Assembly (NCBI GenBank): GCA_902472795.1
Contig: CABROZ010000024.1
Location: 1 to 24,143 of the forward strand
Direction: 5' to 3'
Length of the DNA: 24,143 bases
Origin: an uncultured Bacteroides sp.
Lineage (GTDB): Bacteria > Bacteroidota > Bacteroidia > Bacteroidales > Bacteroidaceae
Shown: one piece after another, positions 1-7,462 of the stretch
Layout: each line of letters starts with the position of its first letter
Numbering within the stretch: the stretch's first letter is position 1
Notes under the pieces: generated by a model
The model's input: the letters and a program-made list of their open reading frames with translations, nothing else
Database searches by the model: none
Told to the model about the DNA's origin: nothing
Program-made: the position numbers and the translations under genes

Positions 1-17
1 AACGATACTTGAGCAAC

Positions 18-42
18 AAAAAAGGCGCCCGTAAAGAGCGCC
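18..42 (-). terminator. Rho-independent terminator of mnmE
   Basis: On the minus strand a GGCGC/GCGCC stem with a 9-nt loop (24-42) is followed directly by six T residues (18-23). It lies 46 bp past the mnmE stop codon, so it is the likely end of that transcript. Confidence 0.8.
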
Positions 43-87
43 ATATTAATCGATTGTAATCAATTTAACTATTTGATAATCAAATGT

Positions 88-1488
88 TTATTTACCGATG
101 CAGAAATTCTTAAATATATTTCCCAGCACCTCATCAGTCTCGATAGTTCCACCTACTATTTCGCCGAGGTGGTACAGGCATTCGCGTAGATCCTGACTGA
201 TGAAGTCACCGGAAAGGTTGGAAGAAAGTCCTTCCTGTACGCGATGGATGGCAGAGAGGGCATGGGTCAAGGCTTCGTAATGTCGAACATTGCTTACGAC
301 TATGTCGGTTTGTGAAAGATCGGGTAGGGCAGCAAAGTCGATGAGTAGCTTCTGGAGGGCATTTAGGCCTTTTTTCTGTTTGGCTGCAAGGGGAATGACG
401 CGGATGTCTTTAGGCAGGCTATCGAAAGTGATGGATGAGGCCTGAGGAACCAGATCCGCCTTGTTGACTACCAGGATGAGGTGTTTGTTTTCGCATCGGG
501 GCAATATCTTTTCAGCCAACTGGTGGTATTGCTCATGAGCACATGTCGCATCAATGACCCACAGGACGATGTCGGCCTGGTCAAGCTTTTGGAAAGTACG
601 TTCAATACCCAAGCTTTCAATGGTATCGTGTGTATCGCGTATGCCGGCCGTGTCGATGAAGCGAAAGGTGATGCCTCCTAAGTTCAGAGTATCTTCGATG
701 ACGTCGCGTGTGGTACCATGGATGTCGCTTACAATGGCACGTTCTTCGTTCAGAAGTGCATTCAGTAAGGTCGATTTACCTACATTCGTCTCGCCTACGA
801 TAGCTACGGGAACACCGTTTTTAAGGGCGTTGCCTACACTGAACGAGTTGGCCAGACGACTGATCACTGTTTCTATTTGGGATGCGATGGACTGTAACTC
901 CGAACGGTCAGCAAATTCCAGTTCTTCATGATCACTGAAGTCCAGTTCCAATTCCATGAGTGAGGTGAGGTGCAGAAGTTTGTCCCGTAATTGCGCGAGT
1001 TCACGACTGAATCCGCCTCGCATCTGGTTCATGGCCATGCGGTGGGTAGCAGCCGAAGTTGAGGCTATCAGGTCGGCTACCGCTTCGGCTTGACTCAGAT
1101 CCATTTTGCCATTCAGAAAGGCCCGTTGGGTATATTCTCCCGGGCCTGCAGCACGACATCCGTTTCTGATGAGAAGTTGCATGACTTGTTGGAGAATGTA
1201 CGAAGATCCGTGGCATGAAATCTCTACGGAATCTTCGCCCGTGTACGAATGAGGAGCACGAAAGAGGCTGACCAATACTTCATCCACTACTTCGCCTGCA
1301 TCCGTATGGATTTGGCCAAAGGCTAAGGTATAGGCAGGCCGTTCGTTCAAAGACTTACCTGTAGCAGGAGTGAAAATTCGGTCGGTGATGATGATGGCTT
1401 GTGGACCGGACACACGTATGATTCCGATAGCACCGCCCGGGGCAGTGGCTATGGCACAAATGGTATCGTTAGATAGTTGTATGTTCAC
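88..1488 (-). CDS. mnmE: tRNA uridine-5-carboxymethylaminomethyl(34) synthesis GTPase MnmE
   Basis: MnmE works with MnmG to install the (carboxymethyl)aminomethyl group on wobble uridine-34 of certain tRNAs, using a tetrahydrofolate one-carbon unit and GTP hydrolysis. The 466 residues match the usual family length. An N-terminal folate-binding domain covers about residues 1-120. A helical domain encloses a G domain with G1 GETNVGKST (232-240), G2 GTTRD (258-262), G3 DTAG (279-282) and G4 NKAD (342-345). The protein ends in the diagnostic CIGK, with the family-conserved Cys at 463. The ATG start fits the conserved N-terminus. A promoter lies about 40 bp upstream and a terminator lies downstream, so the gene is probably transcribed on its own as well as by read-through from msrC. 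The identification is firm. Confidence 0.97.
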   Translation of the reverse strand: MNIQLSNDTICAIATAPGGAIGIIRVSGPQAIIITDRIFTPATGKSLNERPAYTLAFGQIHTDAGEVVDEVLVSLFRAPHSYTGEDSVEISCHGSSYILQQVMQLLIRNGCRAAGPGEYTQRAFLNGKMDLSQAEAVADLIASTSAATHRMAMNQMRGGFSRELAQLRDKLLHLTSLMELELDFSDHEELEFADRSELQSIASQIETVISRLANSFSVGNALKNGVPVAIVGETNVGKSTLLNALLNEERAIVSDIHGTTRDVIEDTLNLGGITFRFIDTAGIRDTHDTIESLGIERTFQKLDQADIVLWVIDATCAHEQYHQLAEKILPRCENKHLILVVNKADLVPQASSITFDSLPKDIRVIPLAAKQKKGLNALQKLLIDFAALPDLSQTDIVVSNVRHYEALTHALSAIHRVQEGLSSNLSGDFISQDLRECLYHLGEIVGGTIETDEVLGNIFKNFCIGK

Positions 1489-1529
1489 GTTGGTTTACCT
1501 CTCTGAAAAAACTGTTCTCTTTTGATTTG

Positions 1530-1561
1530 CAAAGATACGTTATTCGCGTAACATCGTGAAA
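1530..1561 (-). promoter_or_regulatory. Bacteroides-type promoter for mnmE
   Basis: The minus strand carries a perfect -7 element TATCTTTG (1530-1537). A TTTC (1558-1561) sits 20 bp upstream and matches the -33 TTTG at three of four positions. The predicted start is near 1523, about 35 nt before the mnmE ATG. Confidence 0.7.
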
Positions 1562-1575
1562 TCTTGGGAGAAGAA

Positions 1576-2070
1576 TTATGGCTGTGGATAGAGAGCTTTG
1601 GAGAGTATGTGAACTATTTTCTCTAAATATTGACGGTCGGTTTCATCGAAGGTAGCTGGCTGGTCGCTGTCGATATCAAGTACTCCTTTTACTTCTCCGT
1701 TGGCCATGACAGGTATTACAATTTCAGAACGTGAGAGCGAACTGCATGCTATGTGGCCGGGGAAGAGGTCAACATCGGCTACGACTTGCGTCTTTTCTTC
1801 TGCCCATGCGGTACCGCATACACCACGGCCTTTCCTGATGCGGTAGCAGGCTACGCTTCCTTGGAAGGGTCCTAAGTGCAGTTCGTCGTCATTCACCATA
1901 TAAAAGCCTACCCAAAAGAAATCAAAAGCCTCCTTCAGTGCTGCTGACGTATTGGCCAGTATGCTTACGGCATTGGTTTCGCCTTCGATCAGTGGCGCAA
2001 ATTGAGTGAGGAACGCCTGATAGCGTTCCTCTTTACTCATATGTTCATTGGTCTTGAAACTTGCTTCCAT
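1576..2070 (-). CDS. msrC: Free methionine-(R)-sulfoxide reductase (GAF domain)
   Basis: This enzyme reduces free L-methionine-(R)-sulfoxide to methionine in the cytoplasm, which repairs oxidative damage to the methionine pool. The 164 residues form a single GAF domain, the usual length for the fRMsr family. The three family cysteines are present at 75, 85 and 109, in the contexts VACYRI, GRGVCGTA and GHIACSS; they correspond to Cys84, Cys94 and Cys118 of E. coli YebR/MsrC. The substrate-pocket acidic residues in SRSEIV (E116) and LDIDSD are also kept. Translation may start at Met1 or at Met11. The gene lies 29 bp downstream of the nucleoside phosphorylase on the same strand and is probably co-transcribed with it. 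Confidence 0.93.
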   Translation of the reverse strand: MEASFKTNEHMSKEERYQAFLTQFAPLIEGETNAVSILANTSAALKEAFDFFWVGFYMVNDDELHLGPFQGSVACYRIRKGRGVCGTAWAEEKTQVVADVDLFPGHIACSSLSRSEIVIPVMANGEVKGVLDIDSDQPATFDETDRQYLEKIVHILSKALYPQP

Positions 2071-2099
2071 TTATTTGGTTTTATTTTTTAAGGGAACTG

Positions 2100-2984
2100 T
2101 TAGATGCGGTCTAATACTGCTTTGATCAGGTCGTCTATCTGATTCTTGTAACCAGTATTGGCTTCCTTGATCAGTCGGTTGGCAATGACCATGCAAACGG
2201 TAGTAGCCTTGTGCCCCATCAGTCGGCTCAGTCCGGCCAGTGCCGAACTCTCCATCTCGAAGTTGGTGATGCGGTGCCCCTGATACTCGAAGCTTTCAAT
2301 TTTCTCATTCTGATGTGGGTCGGCCAAAGGAATACGGAGTTGGCGTCCTTGCGGACCGAAAAATCCTCCGCATGCCACCGTTACACCGCGTACCATGTCC
2401 TGGCGGGCAATGCGTTCTACCAGTTCCTTGTCTGCATGGATCACGTACGGAGCAGGTGCACAAAGGTTGCCGCTCCATCCCAGGTGGTTCAGTAGGGCAC
2501 GTTCCATGGGCAGGTCGCAAACGGCATTGCGTCCGGCATAGAAGTTGAGCAGGCCGTCGAAGCCAACAGAGATTTCAGAACAAATGAAGGTACCTACAGG
2601 AGTATAGGGTTGCAGACCGCCGCATGTACCGATACGTACGATTTCAAGCTGGCGGAAGCAGTCGTTCTCTTCGCGCGTTTGGAAATTGATATTGGCCAGC
2701 GCGTCAAGTTCGTTCATTACGATGTCCACGTTGTCACATCCGATGCCGGTAGATACTACCGTGATGCGTTTCCCCTGATAGCTGCCGGTAATGGTATGAA
2801 ATTCCCGGCTCTCTACTTCGCACTCTTTATTTTCAAAATGCGAAGCAACGAGGGCTACACGACCGGGATCGCCCACAAGAATTACTTTATCGGCCAGCCA
2901 TTCAGGCTTTACATGCAAGTGGAAAACAGAACCGTCTTCGTTGATAATCAGTTCGGAAGGGGGAAAATATTTCTTCATAAGCAA
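2100..2984 (-). CDS. udp: Nucleoside phosphorylase, probably uridine phosphorylase
   Basis: The protein belongs to the PNP/UDP phosphorylase family, which splits a nucleoside with phosphate to give the base and (deoxy)ribose-1-phosphate in salvage and catabolism. It has 294 residues. The N-terminal phosphate loop is VGDPGRV (37-43). A further nucleotide-binding stretch is STGIGCDN (78-85), a core strand turn is IGTCGG (118-123), and the ribose-binding block is FEMESSAL (242-249). GPQGRQ at 210-215 resembles the uracil-recognising Gln/Arg of uridine phosphorylases, so uridine is the favoured substrate, but purine specificity cannot be excluded from sequence alone. Met1 and Met3 are both possible starts. 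A long inverted repeat lies just upstream, separating this gene from floA. I saw no strong promoter of its own. Confidence 0.88.
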   Translation of the reverse strand: MLMKKYFPPSELIINEDGSVFHLHVKPEWLADKVILVGDPGRVALVASHFENKECEVESREFHTITGSYQGKRITVVSTGIGCDNVDIVMNELDALANINFQTREENDCFRQLEIVRIGTCGGLQPYTPVGTFICSEISVGFDGLLNFYAGRNAVCDLPMERALLNHLGWSGNLCAPAPYVIHADKELVERIARQDMVRGVTVACGGFFGPQGRQLRIPLADPHQNEKIESFEYQGHRITNFEMESSALAGLSRLMGHKATTVCMVIANRLIKEANTGYKNQIDDLIKAVLDRI

Positions 2985-3007
2985 AAGTTTTTAATGGGAT
3001 TATGGGA

Positions 3008-3081
3008 CTACGAGCCATAAGTTTCCGGTTCTTTTTCTCGCTGTTGGGATGATGAACCGGTGCAAAACTTATGGCTTGTAG
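3008..3081. repeat. Long imperfect inverted repeat between floA and udp
   Basis: Arms 3008-3024 and 3065-3081 pair at 16 of 17 positions. An inner 7-bp stem, CCGGTTC (3025-3031) with GAACCGG (3054-3060), continues the helix past a one-sided 4-nt bulge (TGCA). The result is a cruciform or RNA hairpin of about 23 bp with a 22-nt loop. It begins 15 bp past the floA stop and ends 24 bp before the udp start. No T-run follows on either strand, so it is not a classical intrinsic terminator. Confidence 0.75.
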
Positions 3082-3095
3082 CTTGTTGTTTGGAG

Positions 3096-4097
3096 TTATT
3101 TATTCATTGGTTGCCCATTCCCTCCCGTAGTGGGGCGGGCGATGGTTTCGCGCATATCGGTATCAGCCTGAATGTTTTTCATGCGGTAGTAATCCATGAT
3201 ACCCAGATTGCCGTTGCGGAAGGCTTCGGCCATGGCTTTGGGCACTTCGGCTTCGGCTTCTATCACCTTGGCACGGGCTTCCTGAGCTTTGGCTTTCATC
3301 TCCTGTTCGCTGGCTACGGCCATGGCGCGGCGCTCTTCGGCCTTAGCCTGGGCGATGTTCTTGTCGGCGTTGGCCTGATCCATCTGAAGGGCAGCGCCGA
3401 TGTTCTTACCTATGTCGATATCGGCAATGTCGATGGAGAGAATCTCGAAAGCGGTACCCGCATCCAGTCCTTTGCGGAGTACGAGTTTAGAGATGGAATC
3501 GGGATTTTCGAGTACCGACTTGTGGCTTTCGCTCGAACCGATGGACGATACGATACCTTCGCCTACGCGAGCCAGTACGGTGTCTTCGCCGGCACCACCT
3601 ACCAGCTGACGGATGTTGGCACGTACGGTGACGCGAGCCTTGGCGATGAGCTGGATACCATCTTTGGCTACGGCGGTGACAGGCGGAGTATCGATCACCT
3701 TGGGATTTACGGACATCTGTACGGCTTCGAATACGTCACGTCCGGCCAGGTCGATGGCAGTGGCCATCTGGAAGGGCAGGTCGATGTTGGCTTTGGCTGC
3801 CGACACCAGTGCGTGAACCACTTTTTCTACATGTCCGCCTGCCAGATAGTGGGCTTCGAGCCCGTCGCGGGTGATGTTGTTCAGTCCGGCTTTGTGGGCT
3901 TCGATCAGTCCGGGTACGATGACATAAGGCGGCACGTTACGGATGCGCATCAGGAAGAGTTGCACCAACGAGATGTTCACTCCCGATACCTTGGCCGAAA
4001 GCCAGAGGAAGAAGGGTACGTAATGGAAAAAAAGTACCAGAAAGATGATGCCTCCCACGACAAGGAAAGCAGTCAGATACAGTGAGCTTGTGTCCAT
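3096..4097 (-). CDS. floA: Flotillin-like protein FloA
   Basis: FloA is a bacterial flotillin (UPF0365/SPFH-like) that forms clusters in membrane microdomains and influences protein partitioning and membrane fluidity. The 333 residues start with a hydrophobic segment (about 7-33) that embeds in the inner membrane. An SPFH-like domain follows, with IRNVPPYVIVPGLIEA near residues 51-66. A long Ala/Glu/Lys-rich coiled region (about 215-300, for example EERRAMAVASEQEMKAKAQE) is typical of flotillin assembly. The gene follows nfeD by 56 bp on the same strand; nfeD-flotillin pairs are a conserved partnership. The C-terminus is rich in Gly, Asn and Pro. The identification is firm, but the cargo in this organism is unknown. 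Confidence 0.95.
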   Translation of the reverse strand: MDTSSLYLTAFLVVGGIIFLVLFFHYVPFFLWLSAKVSGVNISLVQLFLMRIRNVPPYVIVPGLIEAHKAGLNNITRDGLEAHYLAGGHVEKVVHALVSAAKANIDLPFQMATAIDLAGRDVFEAVQMSVNPKVIDTPPVTAVAKDGIQLIAKARVTVRANIRQLVGGAGEDTVLARVGEGIVSSIGSSESHKSVLENPDSISKLVLRKGLDAGTAFEILSIDIADIDIGKNIGAALQMDQANADKNIAQAKAEERRAMAVASEQEMKAKAQEARAKVIEAEAEVPKAMAEAFRNGNLGIMDYYRMKNIQADTDMRETIARPTTGGNGQPMNK

Positions 4098-4153
4098 TGT
4101 TTTAGGTTTTTAAACGGTTAGTTCTTAGATTTTTTGATTTTTTCTTTTTGATT

Positions 4154-4621
4154 TCATTTTTGCTTTTCCACCAGTATGACGCCGTCGGTGATGCGGGTCA
4201 CAACGATGGGAGTTTTCTCGTCCAGCAGGCCGTCGGCCGACTTCACTTCGACGATGTCGCCTCCTATTTCGGCATATCCGATCAGAGCCAGGCGAGTGGT
4301 GCTAATGCCTGTGTCGCCCACCTTTACTTTGGCTTCGGCGGTGCGATCTACTTTCGACGAAATGTCTTCTTTCAGTGCCAGCTTATCTAATGTTTTCGAC
4401 CGCATGAACAGTATCAGCGAACCGACACATCCTAATGCCGATATGGCTAAGGTGATAAATCCGGCCACTGTTCCCATGTGGGCAAAGGCATAGTAATTGG
4501 CAAAGATGATGCAACCCCCTGCCAGGATGCCTGAGATGCTGATTCCAGGTATGACGAACAGCTCCACCAGGAAGAGGATGATGGCGGCCACGATCAGTAC
4601 GGCAATGATAAGTATGTCCAT
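4154..4621 (-). CDS. NfeD-like membrane protein
   Basis: This is a short-form NfeD protein of 155 residues. Three hydrophobic helices (about 3-25, 28-47 and 52-73) precede a cytoplasmic beta-rich OB-fold domain (about 95-152) with the conserved GDTGISTT-type turn and a final strand VILVEKQK. The serine-protease (ClpP-like) domain of long NfeD proteins is absent, as expected when the gene is paired with a flotillin. It lies between the TPR/PD40 gene (22 bp gap) and floA (56 bp gap) on the same strand, so the three form one operon. The probable role is as a FloA partner in membrane microdomains; that role is inferred from the family and the neighbourhood. Confidence 0.9.
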   Translation of the reverse strand: MDILIIAVLIVAAIILFLVELFVIPGISISGILAGGCIIFANYYAFAHMGTVAGFITLAISALGCVGSLILFMRSKTLDKLALKEDISSKVDRTAEAKVKVGDTGISTTRLALIGYAEIGGDIVEVKSADGLLDEKTPIVVTRITDGVILVEKQK

Positions 4622-4643
4622 AGTGTTTTTCCTTATATGGTTT

Positions 4644-6074
4644 TTATTTAAGTCCTTTCTCTAACTGACGCACTTGTATGGCTGTCTGTTCGATGTCGTC
4701 GGCCAGTTGTTCGATGCGTTTTTCGATGTCAAGCATGCCGGGAGCCATTTTTTCTTTTTCAGCTTGTGTGGCCGATGCGTAACGTTTGCGCAGGTTTTCG
4801 AGTTTATTGCTTTGCTGGGCATAGCTGTTTTCTAACTGACGGTAGTTCTGAAAGGCCTTCTTGGCTTGTGGCGAGCGGAAGTCTGCCATTTGGTAATAGA
4901 CGGTCCGGTCATCGACGATGAACTCGAAATCGTGTTTCTGTTTAACCTCAGTCTTTTCGGTTTCGATGTTTTTCATCCGTTGACGGGCTTCAGCTACAAG
5001 ATTGTTGTCGGTCCACGTCTGTTTGATGGAACTCAGGCGTGCCAAGGCAAGCAGTTTTTCATGATCTGTATTTTCGTAACTATATACTTGCTTGGTGGTA
5101 TTGGGGATGAACACGTAGATGCACACTTTACCTTCGGGCTGATGGCGGTCGGAAGCGAACCATCCCAGATTGTTGTATTCATCGACCACGTACATGTAGT
5201 CGTTGTAGGGCGAGTTGAAGGGCATGCCGACGTTTTGTGGATTCAGATAGGTGACGTTCTCCGTGTTGTAGCGTGTGACAAAAATATCATATCCTCCTAT
5301 TGATGCGGGACCGTCGGCCGCGTAATAGATGGTGATGCCGTCGGACATCACGTAGGGATAGTTGGCATTTACTCCTTCATTGATGGCACCGGGCAGGGGG
5401 GTACCTTTGCTCCACGAGTCTTGTTGTTTGTTGCTTGCCAGGATGTTCAGAGTACTGTCCTCGGGCAAGTATTCGGCATAGTAGATTTTGGTGCCGAGCT
5501 CGGTTTCATAGACAGTCGTTTCGCAAGGTTTCCGGTCTTTGAAATATTCGTTGTACATGAACAGTTTGCCGGCTTCCGGTCCTATCTTGTAAGCCTTCAG
5601 GAAGTCTTTTTTGTCCACAACCACGCTGTCGATGATGCACACTTCTTCCACACCCTTGAGCTGTCGCAATCCTATCTTGCTCTGCTGCAGCAGGCTTTCC
5701 GCCAGATCGGTCGAGCGTTTGCGCTTTTTCAGTTCGGCGATGTATTCTTCGTACACTTCGACGGCATCTTCGAAGCGATATACTTGGTGGTAAGCTTGTG
5801 CCAGATAGAGTTGTCCGCTGGGAACACGCCGCTTGACGGCTATCTCCAGAGGCTTGACAGCTTTTTCTGCCTCGTCGGTCTTCAGGCAGCACACACCGTA
5901 CCACAGGTTGTAGTTGCCGTTCGACGGATTTGATTTGACGAAGCGTTGAAATGCCGGTTTCGCCTGGGCATATTCGCCTTTCTCGTACAGCTCTTTGGCT
6001 TTGGCCAGCGTTTGCGAGTAGGCACCGGTGCCCAGCAGGCAGGAGAAAAGCAGCAGGATATATTTCTTTTTCAT
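4644..6074 (-). CDS. Exported TPR and PD40 (WD40-like beta-propeller) repeat protein
   Basis: The 476 residues begin with a Sec signal peptide: MKKK, a hydrophobic core and a probable cleavage near AYS|Q at residue 20. TPR-like helices cover about residues 22-130, including AKELYEKGEYAQAKPAF and a second pair around EDAVEVYEEYIAEL. A central beta-rich region (about 215-330) carries PD40-type blades, with repeated patterns such as YPYVMSDGITIYYAADG and GGYDIFVTRY. The C-terminal ~70 residues are predicted coiled coil (EKRIEQLADDIEQT). The architecture resembles the N-terminal half of Bacteroidota OmpA-linked TPR/PD40 proteins, but the OmpA peptidoglycan-binding domain is missing. It is first in the operon with nfeD and floA, which hints at an envelope role. 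The exact function is unknown. Confidence 0.85.
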   Translation of the reverse strand: MKKKYILLLFSCLLGTGAYSQTLAKAKELYEKGEYAQAKPAFQRFVKSNPSNGNYNLWYGVCCLKTDEAEKAVKPLEIAVKRRVPSGQLYLAQAYHQVYRFEDAVEVYEEYIAELKKRKRSTDLAESLLQQSKIGLRQLKGVEEVCIIDSVVVDKKDFLKAYKIGPEAGKLFMYNEYFKDRKPCETTVYETELGTKIYYAEYLPEDSTLNILASNKQQDSWSKGTPLPGAINEGVNANYPYVMSDGITIYYAADGPASIGGYDIFVTRYNTENVTYLNPQNVGMPFNSPYNDYMYVVDEYNNLGWFASDRHQPEGKVCIYVFIPNTTKQVYSYENTDHEKLLALARLSSIKQTWTDNNLVAEARQRMKNIETEKTEVKQKHDFEFIVDDRTVYYQMADFRSPQAKKAFQNYRQLENSYAQQSNKLENLRKRYASATQAEKEKMAPGMLDIEKRIEQLADDIEQTAIQVRQLEKGLK

Positions 6075-6107
6075 ATTTTTATTGTATTCATTATGCTATC
6101 AAAAGTT

Positions 6108-6115
6108 CAAAAATA
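6108..6115 (-). promoter_or_regulatory. Possible -7 element for the TPR-nfeD-floA operon
   Basis: TATTTTTG on the minus strand matches TAnnTTTG, 33 bp before the ATG at 6074. No good -33 element is visible at the expected distance, so this is a weak call. Confidence 0.45.
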
Positions 6116-6188
6116 CAAATTAATCGCGAATAAAGCCTTTTTCGGTGATTCTATTATGTTAATTCTTCTTTAAATCATTCTTTTGCGT

Positions 6189-6196
6189 TATTTTTG
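6189..6196 (+). promoter_or_regulatory. -7 element for the ttcA-like gene
   Basis: TATTTTTG matches TAnnTTTG and lies 19 bp before the ATG at 6216, with only a T-rich stretch where the -33 would be. It argues against the upstream TTG at 6183 being the true start, because transcription would begin downstream of that codon. Confidence 0.55.
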
Positions 6197-6215
6197 TGCC
6201 CGATTTTCACAGGTT

Positions 6216-6962
6216 ATGGCAAAGTACACAGAAGAAGAAAAAATGCTCCGCCGCATCGAAAAGCGGTTTGCCAAAGGGGTAGTGGAGTATGGGCTCATCG
6301 AAGAGGGTGACAAGATTCTCATCGGTCTTTCGGGCGGAAAGGACTCGTTGGCGCTGGTCGAATTGCTGGCACGCCGTGCACGCATTTATAAGCCGAGATT
6401 TTCGGTGGTTGCAGCTCATGTGGTGATGAAAAACATTGCGTACGAAAGCGATACCGACTATCTGCGCCGCTATGCCGAATCGTGGGGGGTGCCTCTTGTG
6501 ACTTACGAGACCGGGTTTGACGCTTCGACCGATACCCGCAAGTCGCCGTGTTTTCTTTGTTCGTGGAACAGGCGCAAGGCTCTTTTTACGGTGGCCAAGG
6601 AACAGGGTTGCAATAAAATAGCCTTGGGGCATCATATGGATGACATCTTGGAAACGTTGTTGATGAACATCACATTTCAGGGCGCTTTCGGAACCATGCC
6701 ACCCCGTCTGGTGATGAAGAAGTTCGATATGACCATTATTCGCCCCATGTGTCTGGTGCACGAATCAGATTTGGAGGAACTGGCCCGTGTGCGCGGATTC
6801 AGAAAGCAGGTGAAGAATTGTCCCTACGAACACGATTCGCATCGCAGTTCGATGAAAGACGTGCTGAAACAGCTGGAAGCAATGAATCCCGAAGCACGCT
6901 ACAGCCTTTGGGGAAGCATGTCCAATGTTCAAGACGAACTATTGCCGCACAAAAGAGGATAA
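6216..6962 (+). CDS. ttcA: TtcA-like tRNA 2-thiolation ATPase (PP-loop)
   Basis: This is a PP-loop ATPase of the TtcA/TtuA group, which activates a tRNA base by adenylation and replaces oxygen with sulfur. TtcA makes 2-thiocytidine at position 32. The protein has 248 residues from the ATG at 6216. An in-frame TTG at 6183 would add 11 residues, but it precedes the predicted transcription start. The PP-loop is SGGKDS (about 44-49). A CxxC, PCFLCSW, lies near residue 112, and a later Cys in KNCPYE (about 205) completes the set expected for a 4Fe-4S cluster. GHHMDD is the second conserved block. It heads a plus-strand run with the DUF486 gene 67 bp downstream. TtcA versus a related U54/C32 thiolase cannot be fully separated here. 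Confidence 0.87.
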   Translation: MAKYTEEEKMLRRIEKRFAKGVVEYGLIEEGDKILIGLSGGKDSLALVELLARRARIYKPRFSVVAAHVVMKNIAYESDTDYLRRYAESWGVPLVTYETGFDASTDTRKSPCFLCSWNRRKALFTVAKEQGCNKIALGHHMDDILETLLMNITFQGAFGTMPPRLVMKKFDMTIIRPMCLVHESDLEELARVRGFRKQVKNCPYEHDSHRSSMKDVLKQLEAMNPEARYSLWGSMSNVQDELLPHKRG

Positions 6963-7029
6963 AAACGATGACCGAAGTCGGTTGGAGAGACAGAAATCAT
7001 AATAACGAAATAATTTAAGAATAAGCAAA

Positions 7030-7398
7030 ATGAAAGGACTTTACACAATTTTACTTCTTATCGTGTCCAACATCTTCATGACATTTGCCTGGTACGGGCA
7101 TCTGAAGTTGCAGGAGGCAAAAATCATTTCAAACTGGCCGCTTTATGCGGTAATTCTCTTTTCGTGGGGCATTGCCTTGGCCGAATATTCATGTCAGGTG
7201 CCAGCCAATCGTATCGGCTTTGTCGGCAATGGCGGACCTTTTTCGCTGATGCAGCTCAAGGTTATTCAGGAAGCTATTACGCTTATCGTGTTCACGGTGT
7301 TTACTACGGTCTTGTTCAAGGGCGAGGCCTTGCACTGGAATCATTTTGTGGCTTTCATCTGCCTGGTGCTGGCCGTTTATTTTGTGTTCTATAAATAA
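7030..7398 (+). CDS. DUF486 family small membrane protein (DMT-like)
   Basis: This protein has 122 residues and four hydrophobic helices (about 4-22, 34-50, 75-95 and 100-120). The conserved DUF486 signatures are present: TFAWYGHLK, SWGIALAEY, QVPANRIG and GPFSLMQLKVIQE. The family belongs to the drug/metabolite transporter superfamily at half size, so it probably works as a dimer. Its substrate is unknown. The gene sits 67 bp after the ttcA-like gene and 64 bp before the alcohol dehydrogenase, all on the plus strand. Confidence 0.92.
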   Translation: MKGLYTILLLIVSNIFMTFAWYGHLKLQEAKIISNWPLYAVILFSWGIALAEYSCQVPANRIGFVGNGGPFSLMQLKVIQEAITLIVFTVFTTVLFKGEALHWNHFVAFICLVLAVYFVFYK

Positions 7399-7462
7399 AG
7401 GCGAGCCGACAGAGTTGAACAATCATTTCTTTACTAAAAACTAATACCATCTTATTACAGTT

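Noticed and set aside
3060..4085. A 341-codon frame on the plus strand opposite floA
   Set aside because: It is a mirror frame of a clear flotillin gene, and its composition (runs of Gly, Phe, His, Tyr) is typical of antisense translation.
6963..7029. A 16-codon frame between ttcA and the DUF486 gene
   Set aside because: Too short, no ribosome-binding site and no recognisable sequence; most likely chance.
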